A stretch of 64,000 bases of DNA, from the NCBI GenBank assembly GCA_034440615.1, contig JAOTOM010003690.1:1-64000 (forward strand). The letters run 5' to 3'. Positions 21,599-64,000 of the stretch are shown piece after piece (the stretch's first letter is position 1; every line of letters begins with the position of its first letter). Source of the stretch: Ashinkailepas kermadecensis. Taxonomy: Eukaryota > Arthropoda > Thecostraca > Neolepadidae. Made by a program: the position numbers and the translations under genes. Under the pieces are notes generated by a model. That model saw only the letters and a list, made by a program, of their open reading frames with translations. It had not been told where the DNA came from and did no database searches.

Positions 21599-23680
21599 TC
21601 AGGCGACGGACGACATCATTTCGACGCGTTCATCAAGTGCATCAGCATCGCTGCCACTTCTGACTGCCCTGCTCTCTGCCGCCAATCTTGTGGCGGAGTG
21701 CTTCAGCAGCTGCACGAGCGTCAGCAGCGAGAAGCCCATGGTGAGGCCGAGGTTGCCGCCGAAGTCGGTGAGCAGGCTCCAGACCGTGTAGGCGACGTCC
21801 TCCTCGATGACCAGCGTGGGCCCGTTGAGCCGCACGATGACCGTGATGACGCGGTCGACGCTGTGCCGGGACGTGGCCTGCACGACGGCCGACACCCGGC
21901 CCTGCCGACACGGCAGCGGGCAGTCCCAGACGACCGGCCGGTCCGGGCCGGCCCGCAGCGCCGCCAGCTGCGAGTCGTTGGCGCACGCGGCCAGCTCGTG
22001 GCGTGCCGCGGTCGGCCACACGGCGTGCACGTGGCAGCCGGCGGCGCGCGCGTGCGCGTCCGCCTGGCACGCGTGCAGACAGCGCGACAGGCTGTAGGCG
22101 GCGTCGTCTCGGCACGGCCGGCGGCGCCGGTCCAGCGTGCGCAGCTGCTCCTGCCGCACATCCACCTCCACCCAGTCCTGTCGGTCGTAGATATCGAACG
22201 TGCGCTCGCGCAGCTCCGACGACGGGATCAGCAGCGGTACTGGAGCCGCGTGCAGCAGGATCGAATACATGATCCACTGGACTGTGTCGAGATCCAAGGC
22301 CGGGAGGTGGTAGATACCTAGCCCAGTCACGTGCGGTGGTAAAACTCTTCTTATGGCGACAATTGTTCCCATTCCTGCGGCACTTCGGGGTAACGTTAAG
22401 AGTCCAGTCCCTTCATCCGCCGCATGACCCCATAGGTCTCGCCATTCCCTCGTTGGTTCCATGGCATCCGCATGATCGAAAGTGGGCTCAGACGGGTAGA
22501 CGTCTGTCGAGTGCTCCGAAGTTGGCTGCGTCCACCCTTCCAGCGAGCTGTCTGTCGTGCTTGTCTCAGCATGAGGGATGTCGCTGGCGTCTGTCACCGC
22601 TTCCACACTTGCCGAGGCTTCCACACTTGTCGACGCTTCCACACGGTCGACTCTGCGCTCCTCGGCGGGCGATTCTGTCGCTTCCGGCTCGATCCAGTGG
22701 GACCCCTTCAGCTCCAGCACCACGCTCGTCGCGGTTGAGTCGGACATCAGCAGTGTGTAGCACGTCTCCGACCGCTCCAGCATGTGCAGCAGGTGCCACT
22801 CACCGCCGTCGGACGGCAGGCAGCTGGCGCTGCCATGGTAACAGCTCAACACAAACCGGTCCACCTGCAGCTCGCCAGCCACCAGCAGCTCAGCCGGCGA
22901 CGGGTGGTCCGACTGGCTGCTGTTCAGCAGCGTCTGGTAGCTCAGCTCGCCGATGTCAATGACCTGATGCAGATCGTCGATAGCATATAGCATCGCTTGG
23001 TAGTGTATGTCTATCTTGTCTAGCAGCGCATGTATGGCGGTATCGTTAGCCACAGAGTCTTCGCTGGTGGTGCCTAGTATCTGCTGACTACGAAGTTTAT
23101 CGCACAGGCTGACGAATCGGTCAGTGGCAACCATTGAACGCCAACAGGTATTCACTACTCGTTTAAGTGTCTCTCTGGCGTTCAGCTGCTGCATGGACTC
23201 AGTGTGTACCTCCTCCTCCAGTGTGTACCTCCTCCTCCTGTGTATGTCCTCCACAGTATGGAAAGCATCGCCAAACTGTACCAGTACATGCACGTCGAAG
23301 GTTTTGTTGCCGCTGTCCTGCCGCAGCCCCTGGACGGCTTGGCTGGCGGTGCGCAGCTGCTGGAGGCAGCTGATGACGTCGAGCAGCAGCTGCCGGCGCT
23401 CCTGTCGCGCGCGCAGTCGGAGCAGCGCCTGTTCGTCGTGCAGCTTGTGGCAGATGGTCAGGCTGGGCAGGCGGCCCGGCTCGTACGACACGGAGGTGGC
23501 GACCGGCTGCGACAGGAAGTGCTGCACCTTGACCACACACAGCGCGAGCAGGCCGAGCAGACACAGCAGCTCGGCGAATAGGTACAAAGCGCGGCAGCCG
23601 GCACCTACCATGGTGACCAGCTGCGACCAACTGCCGTTCTTCAAGTGTCCAACACTAATTGAGTGGTGGGAAGGATGCAT
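21599..23680 (-). CDS. DEG/ENaC (pickpocket-like) sodium channel, intact, intronless
   Basis: A 693-aa single-exon frame. Degenerin/ENaC/ASC channels are trimeric amiloride-sensitive cation channels of the plasma membrane, used in arthropods for chemo- and mechanosensation and salt handling. TM1 is at about residues 31-51 (ALYLFAELLCLLGLLALCVV). It is followed by the family's post-TM1 segment SVSYEPGRLPSLTICHKL. A long extracellular region has its later part rich in Cys. Near residues 630-660 lies the pre-TM2/TM2 signature DFGGNLGLTMGFSLLTLV, with GFS at the G/S-x-S selectivity-filter position. The C-terminus is short and hydrophilic. The start is chosen at MHPSHHSISVG, which both arms share. 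The gene is GC-rich, unlike the AT-rich spacer. Lack of introns could indicate a retrocopy origin before the inversion. The ligand is unknown. Confidence 0.88.
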   Translation of the reverse strand: MHPSHHSISVGHLKNGSWSQLVTMVGAGCRALYLFAELLCLLGLLALCVVKVQHFLSQPVATSVSYEPGRLPSLTICHKLHDEQALLRLRARQERRQLLLDVISCLQQLRTASQAVQGLRQDSGNKTFDVHVLVQFGDAFHTVEDIHRRRRYTLEEEVHTESMQQLNARETLKRVVNTCWRSMVATDRFVSLCDKLRSQQILGTTSEDSVANDTAIHALLDKIDIHYQAMLYAIDDLHQVIDIGELSYQTLLNSSQSDHPSPAELLVAGELQVDRFVLSCYHGSASCLPSDGGEWHLLHMLERSETCYTLLMSDSTATSVVLELKGSHWIEPEATESPAEERRVDRVEASTSVEASASVEAVTDASDIPHAETSTTDSSLEGWTQPTSEHSTDVYPSEPTFDHADAMEPTREWRDLWGHAADEGTGLLTLPRSAAGMGTIVAIRRVLPPHVTGLGIYHLPALDLDTVQWIMYSILLHAAPVPLLIPSSELRERTFDIYDRQDWVEVDVRQEQLRTLDRRRRPCRDDAAYSLSRCLHACQADAHARAAGCHVHAVWPTAARHELAACANDSQLAALRAGPDRPVVWDCPLPCRQGRVSAVVQATSRHSVDRVITVIVRLNGPTLVIEEDVAYTVWSLLTDFGGNLGLTMGFSLLTLVQLLKHSATRLAAESRAVRSGSDADALDERVEMMSSVA
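23205..23245 (-). repeat. Short coding repeat inside the right-arm channel gene
   Basis: Two copies of a GTGTACCTCCTCCTCC-type unit give RRRYTLEEEVH in the extracellular part of the channel. The left-arm gene has an unrelated sequence at this place. Confidence 0.55.
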
Positions 23681-23817
23681 TACTGTAATGGCGTCACCTT
23701 CTCGCGTAGCAGTAGTCGGCTTATCTTGAGCTGACTACTGCTGGGAAGGATGCATTACTGTAATGGCGTCACCTTCTCGCGCAGAAGTAATCGGCTTATC
23801 TTGAGCTGTAATGCACG
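23668..23817. repeat. 75-bp tandem duplication over the channel start region
   Basis: GGGAAGGATGCATTACTG starts at 23668 and again at 23743, so the channel's ATG context is duplicated. The copy ending at 23680 is used because it is in frame with the channel ORF. The left arm has a single copy. Confidence 0.8.
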
Positions 23818-23889
23818 CTATGTGGACTGTCGATACGTGGACATATGCCAAGCTGCTGATGCCACGGAATCATCCTCCTGGGAGCGAAT

Positions 23890-23998
23890 TGCGCTTCTGC
23901 AACTAGAGCACTGCTGGACCTAGCTCACCGACTTGAGAGGTGCCAACTTTCGGCGCCGATCCAACACCAACTCCGAGCGGTGTTCAAGGGTCGGCAAG
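23890..23998 (+). other. Putative outward first exon with consensus 5' splice site (right arm)
   Basis: GGTCGGCAAG|GTAAGTAT with GT at 23999-24000, conserved as the mirror image of the left arm. It is divergent from the channel gene, about 210 bp upstream of the channel start, so the interval could be a bidirectional promoter. Confidence 0.35.
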
Positions 23999-24100
23999 GT
24001 AAGTATTGTTTGTTCATGCGTGGAAGCAGTGCCATGTCTTAAAAACATTTTGCAGTGAAAATTAGTTCAAATATACCTTAGATATATATATACCGCTGGT

Positions 24101-25125
24101 CGAGCAGTGGCGCCACTGTTGCTGTCAGCGCCACCGCTAGTCCGGAGGACAGCAACATGCTGCGGGAACAAGTGCTGGCAACGTCTTCAGCATCTCCGCC
24201 TCCCTCGGCTCCAGCAGCTGACGTGTCTCGGAGCAGAATCGCTGTTGATCAAGCGAGCCACACCTCCACCGACGCGCTGCACTCTGCCACGCCGAAATCA
24301 GTTTATTTGGAGGATAATGTTCTGGACGACAAACAGCCAGGACAAGGCCATGTTTCCAATCACGCTTCCAGGTCTGTCGGAGATAATGTTCGTGACCGAA
24401 TGTAATTACCGGAAGGTTTTCGATATTTTTTACGGTAATGTGTTTTAGTGTGATCCCTGACCGGCAACAATACTGTTGATAGGGATGCTACAGCCCGGCC
24501 AGATAGGGATGCTACAACGCGCCAGATAGCCGCGCGGTTGGCTACGGGATCTGTTTACCACGGCAGCATGTTATCCAGAGACAGGAGTCGGACTGAGGCG
24601 GCGCCAGGGGCCTGCTCCTGCCCGGGACGACGAGTCTTGTTCCGGAGGCACGCGACTGCGTATGTGTATTGCCGTGCGCAGTGTCCTCGCTCTCCCACTC
24701 GCCAAAAGCGCAATGCAAGAGCAACACGGCCGATGATCGTCAGCCGGTATCGCAGAACGTCACAGAGAAAGTCCCCTAGACTATCACGTGCCGAGAAATT
24801 CGTCAGAACTGCGCGCAACTGCTTACGCACAGACTGTTCGATTCCACATACCCGAAGGACCAAAGGTTGTACCCAGTCTTCATCCGCCCCTGGCCAGCAT
24901 GTAGCTTCTGAGACGTTTTATTACTCTACGCAATTGCCCTGTAATACGCATTGCATATCATCCATTAACAAATATCGTGGTTTGAGGCCGAAGGGAGACA
25001 AGCTTGCATAAAAGAGTACGTTTGTCAAACATCACTCCCACGGCCGTCGCTTCGGGCCGTTCTCGACTAAAATATACGGTATAAATTACCCAGAACTTTC
25101 TCAAATTTCTCACAACCCTTGCTGG
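24101..25125. other. No recognised gene
   Basis: An open frame at 24107-24448 lacks recognisable features. AGGGATGCTACA is repeated twice near 24482-24514. Otherwise unique. Confidence 0.4.
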
Positions 25126-25131
25126 TTTATT
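25126..25131 (-). terminator. Candidate poly(A) signal AATAAA of the chitinase gene
   Basis: Minus-strand AATAAA about 520 nt past the chitinase stop codon. It is the nearest canonical hexamer I noticed in the 3' direction; use is unproven. Confidence 0.35.
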
Positions 25132-25339
25132 CCATCCGTTGATAAGCTTTCTTGATAAGCGTGCCAAAGGGAACCGCAGCTTGGATCCACACGATTATCC
25201 GGGCGAGAGAGCCGAGAGGCAATGATAATGACGACCGCGAGCGCCGCTGACGCTGCGGTCGTCTCAGCTTTGACGGCGACGGATAAATAACAGCGTCGTC
25301 AGGCCACGTCACTTCCGGTGGCAGCACTACGACAGCCAC

Positions 25340-25450
25340 AGGCTCCTCCCATCGGTCAGGGATGGAGCAATGATCCGCAACGTACTCACATCGGTCAAGG
25401 ATGGAACAATGATACGTATCGTACTCAAATCTGTCATGGACGGCAGCAGT
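25340..25450. repeat. Degenerate ~43-bp repeat, 2-3 copies
   Basis: ATCGGTCA-GGATGGA-CAATGAT recurs at about 25352, 25391 and, weaker, 25430. It lies within the likely 3'UTR of the chitinase gene. Confidence 0.5.
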
Positions 25451-25647
25451 TGTGCAGTACTTGATGAAAAGGGCCTACAGTATAGGTCCGCTACATCCGA
25501 AGATAATCATCGCGACCCTCGTAGCTCCTTCACCTGTGATGACTGTTGGTACTTCACAGCCACCACCGGTTCATATCACCGCCAACAGATGGCAGAAGTG
25601 AGCGGTCACAACTCATTTGACCACCCACAGATGGCAGCAGCGCGCAC

Positions 25648-60754
<35,107 letters not shown>

Positions 60755-61289
60755 CTGAAACAGCACAACAGCGGTCACCGTCCCATCTGGCACATGAGAG
60801 GCTGGCTGGCTTTCCGAGGCGGTGCAAGATTCATCTAGAAATACAGTGCAATGTAACGACCCTGCGATGCGCTGGTTTCCTGAAGTGGCGCGTGCATTTA
60901 TCGGTGTAGCGCCGTACAAACACGACGGCTCCGGATTTGCGCACGACGCTCGCGCATCAAAGTAACACATCACGCAGTTCAAGTTCGCATGGAGTGTGCA
61001 ATATCGCGGTATGCAGAAGTGCGGCGGAAAGCTAGAGGAGATGCCACAATGTGTAGGGATGCGATGTCAAAGGCTGGCAATGTCCAACAATTCAAACAGT
61101 ACGATGCGACACAATGTCTAGACAACAAAATGTCCAGGGTACACAATGTCCACAAACCTCCATTTGCTCCCATGTATTTTTACTCGACATTGTGTACCCT
61201 GGACCCACCGTTTCCGACAGAACGCACTATGCGCATCCTAGCACCAGCACCAGGCGCCATATTGGGAGCGTCAGACGAGCGAGGGCGTG
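60755..61289. other. Upstream region with a perfect 19-bp inverted repeat
   Basis: GTCCAGGGTACACAATGTC at 61132-61150 and its exact reverse complement at 61186-61204, with a 35-bp loop. No gene recognised. Confidence 0.6.
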
Positions 61290-61870
61290 GAACGGGCTCT
61301 GGAACTGCCCCTCTGCACGGGCTCTGGAGCTGCCCCTCTGCATGGCCTCTGGAGCTGCCCCTCTGCACGGGCTCTGGAGCTGCCCCTCTGCACGTGCTCT
61401 TAAGCTGCCCCTCTGCAGGCACACGATTGGACGAGATACCGCCAACGGCCTCTGGAGCTGCCCCTCTGCAGGCACACGATCGGACGAGATACCGCCAACG
61501 GGCTCCGGAGCTGCCCCTCTGCACGGGCTCTGGAGCTGCCCCTCTGCAGGTACACGATCGGACGAGATACCGCCAACGGGCTCTGGAGCTGCCCCTCTGC
61601 ACGGGCTCTGGAGCTGCCACTCTGCAGGCACACGATCGGACGAGATACCGCCAACGGCCTCTGGAGCTGCCCCTCTGCAGGCACACGATCGGACGAGATA
61701 CCGTCAACGGGCTCTGGAGCTGCCCCTCTGCAGGCACACGATCCGACGAGATACCGCCAACGGAAGCTTGTGAGCCAGCCGCAACGGCGCTCTGGAGCTC
61801 TCCCTCTGCACGCACATGATCGGACGAGATACCGCGAACGGGAGCTTGCAGGCCAGCCACAACTGCGCTC
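61290..61870. repeat. ~25/52-bp minisatellite upstream of the first chitinase exon
   Basis: GGCTCTGGAGCTGCCCCTCT + GCAGG alternates with CACACGATCGGACGAGATAC + CGCCAACG. Long open frames on both strands are artefacts. Confidence 0.92.
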
Positions 61871-62860
61871 TGGTGGCTGTAATGACATGACCTCATCGGT
61901 AGGCCGAATACTTGGTGGGCATTACCTGGATAATTGGGCGGTTTCGAAAGCTGATAGGCTGCTGCATGATGTGTGTGATGTGATCCGCCCAAGGTAAAGC
62001 TTGTCCCGCGAGCGTGACCTCAATGATATTTCATAGCGTTCCCTCATGCCTGCATGTCATCAGCTTTTTGCACGTGCTGCAATCCAAGCCGAAATACCTG
62101 GTCAAATTATGAATCCCAATCTGAACTACAAAGCAAGTGGACATGACACAGTCCAGAATATGACATTATTTTGCACAAGTTGCGGAGGCATGCATTACAT
62201 TCTAATTCGGGCAGGTTCTCTGCGCGGCGAAGTGGTCGCTGGAGAGAAAGCTGTGCCACTGCAGAGAATTCCTGTGAAATTCACGAACGCCAGTGGACTT
62301 CAAGAGCCGCGGATACTTGGGGAAAGCTCTCGTTGTTTAAACGATGCCCGTTTGCATGTGATTCAGAATTCTTCAAGATAGACAATGCCATTTGTGATAT
62401 GGAAATCGAGTATCTACTGAGATTATCCTGAAGATTAATAAATATGTTCAAAAGAATTAACACCTTGCCAAAATTGCCGGGGTTCAGTGGAAATTACCGA
62501 AATCGTCTATCAAAATTGACTGCAACTTCGCGTTACCAGGAAGACACCTGACAAATCTGGTTTACAGAGCAATCGCATAGCTACCTTTCATGTCATGAGA
62601 TGAACGAAAATAGTCACAGAAGCTTTGTTTGGTGAGCAATCAAACATTCATGCTTCCTTGACTTATGGTTGAATCCTTTCCAGTAAGGAAAAAATAACAA
62701 CCTTGTACACTTTGGCTGACGGCAGCTCTCAGGGCCTTCACCAGCCATTGGAACCTGTGTCATCCTGTGTCATCGAGAACCCTCCTTTGTCATTTGTGGT
62801 TTCCCTGGCGTCCAATGACAGTCTGTGGCGTTTAGGAAGTCCCAAAGCGTTTCAATCAAA
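61871..62860. other. No recognised gene
   Basis: Unique sequence; open frames at 62046-62381 lack recognisable features. Confidence 0.45.
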
Positions 62861-63717
62861 GCGTCCTGTAGCGTCCTGTAGCGTCCAGTAGCGTCCTGTA
62901 GCGTCCTGTAGCGTCCTGTAGCGTCCTGTAGCGTCCAGTAGCGTCCTGTAGCGTCCAGTAGCGTCCAGTAGCGTCCAGTGGCGTCCTGTAGCGTCCTGTA
63001 GCGTCCTGTAGCGTCCAGTAGCGTCCTGTAGCGTCCAGTAGCGTCCAGTAGCGTCCTGTAGCGTCCAGTAGCGTCCAGTAGCGTCCTGTAGCGTCCTGTA
63101 GCGTCCAGTAGCGTCCTGTAGCGTCCTGTAGCGTCCTGTAGCGTCCAGTAGCGTCCAGTAGCGTCCTGTAGCGTCCAGTAGCGTCCAGTAGCGTCCTGTA
63201 GCGTCCTGTAGCGTCCTGTAGCGTCCTGTAGCGTCCAGTAGCGTCCTGTAGCGTCCAGTAGCGTCCAGTAGCGTCCTGTAGCGTCCTGTGCGTCTGTAGG
63301 TCCTGTAGGTCCTGTAGCGTCCGTAGCGTCCTGTAGCGTCCTGTAGCGTCCAGTAGCGTCCAGTAGCGTCCTGTAGCGTCCTGTAGCGTCCTGTGCGTCC
63401 TGTAGCGTCCTGTAGCGTCCAGTAGCGTCCTGTAGCGTCCTGTAGCGTCCAGTAGCGTCCTGTAGCGTCCTGTAGCGTCCAGTAGCGTCCTGTAGCGTCC
63501 TGTAGCGTCCAGTAGCGTCCAGTAGCGTCCTGTAGCGTCCTGTAGCGTCCTGTAGCGTCCAGTAGCGTCCTGTAGCGTCCTGTAGCGTCCTGTAGCGTCC
63601 TGTAGCGTCCTGTAGCGTCCAGTAGCGTCCTGTAGCGTCCTGTAGCGTCCTGTAGCGTCCTGTAGCGTCCTGTAGCGTCCAGTAGCGTCCTGTAGCGTCC
63701 AGTAGCGTCCTGTAGCC
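62861..63717. repeat. 10-bp minisatellite GCGTCC(T/A)GTA, ~85 copies
   Basis: Two unit types differing at one base (CCTGTA or CCAGTA) are interspersed irregularly. A few units are truncated around 63285-63320 and near 63391. A long minus-strand frame is an artefact, because three units equal ten codons. Confidence 0.96.
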
Positions 63718-64000
63718 GCTTGCGACCGATACAATTCCTGGGTCTTTCGATGAGAGGAGCCCTGTGACGTTCAGAGGGAAAAGCTAAAAGTGTTCTCTTA
63801 TTGCTCTTTACGAGATGCTTTTGGCGTTTGAGGACTAACAGTACTTCTCAGTGCCTCCGTCGCCTATCAAACGTTTCCTAGTGTCACGTATGTCACGTAG
63901 GACCTCATGTGGCCTTCGAGGTCTTTGTTGTGTTGTCCTCCTGTGGCGCTCGGGAAGCGCACGTATTCGTTTGGAAAGGCGCCCTGTTGCATCCGGGAGC
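63718..64000. other. No recognised gene
   Basis: Short unique sequence up to the window edge. Confidence 0.4.

Larger units (their letters stand above)
19748..24100 (-). repeat. Right arm of ~4.3-kb inverted repeat
   Basis: Inverted partner of 6884-11140, in the same internal order: TATA-like box, small ORF, unknown ORF, channel gene, then outward 5' splice site. It differs from the left arm by scattered substitutions, several small indels, one 75-bp tandem duplication (23668-23817) and a divergent block inside the channel gene. Confidence 0.85.

Noticed and set aside
21642..22277. 211-codon Arg/Ala/Gly-rich minus-strand frame and similar plus-strand frames
   Set aside because: Shadow frames of the GC-rich channel gene.
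24538..25011. 157-codon plus-strand frame
   Set aside because: No domain, no splice sites or promoter, and opposing frames are also open.
62856..63734. 292-codon minus-strand frame of repeated DATGRYRTLQ
   Set aside because: Three 10-bp units equal ten codons, so any open phase stays open; no other coding sign.

Overview
This is eukaryotic nuclear DNA, most likely from an arthropod and plausibly a crustacean. The organism is inferred from gene content, not from a marker. The evidence is a two-domain group III (Cht7-type) chitinase with many introns, a degenerin/ENaC channel of pickpocket type, a LINE with an SGNH-esterase ORF1, a tRNA-derived SINE, and very abundant minisatellites. There is no prokaryotic gene organisation, no rRNA and no functional tRNA. 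Most long open frames in the window are artefacts of tandem repeats.

Layout. 0-2 kb: decayed LINE (minus strand) with tandem monomers upstream of ORF1. 2.66-6.43 kb: first copy of a roughly 4 kb dispersed repeat built from a decayed motif of about 21 bp. 6.88-24.10 kb: a large inverted repeat with arms of about 4.3 kb (6884-11140 and 19748-24100) around an 8.6 kb spacer. Each arm carries a DEG/ENaC channel gene and a convergent unknown gene. The left channel is a pseudogene and the right one is intact, whereas the unknown ORF is intact on the left and broken on the right. The spacer holds two exons of an MFS-like transporter and a zinc-finger-like exon.

25.65-60.75 kb (minus strand): one chitinase gene. 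I can assemble 19 exons with GT-AG borders: signal peptide, basic/Ser-rich region, GH18 domain 1 (catalytic DGLDLDWE), linker, GH18 domain 2 (degenerate DGLEIYWE) and a C-terminal peritrophin-type CBM14. All exon phases join except for one extra T in the exon at 50125-50305, which shifts the frame next to the GGWS motif.

The most unusual signal is that about 13 of the 36 internal splice sites of this gene lie inside minisatellite arrays. The repeat unit itself contains the 5' or 3' splice site plus some exon sequence. The largest is about 51 copies of a 29-bp unit carrying a 5' splice site (36.06-37.58 kb). A second copy of the 4-kb repeat (about 40.9-46.76 kb) sits in one intron. 61-64 kb is further minisatellite DNA upstream of the first recognisable chitinase exon.
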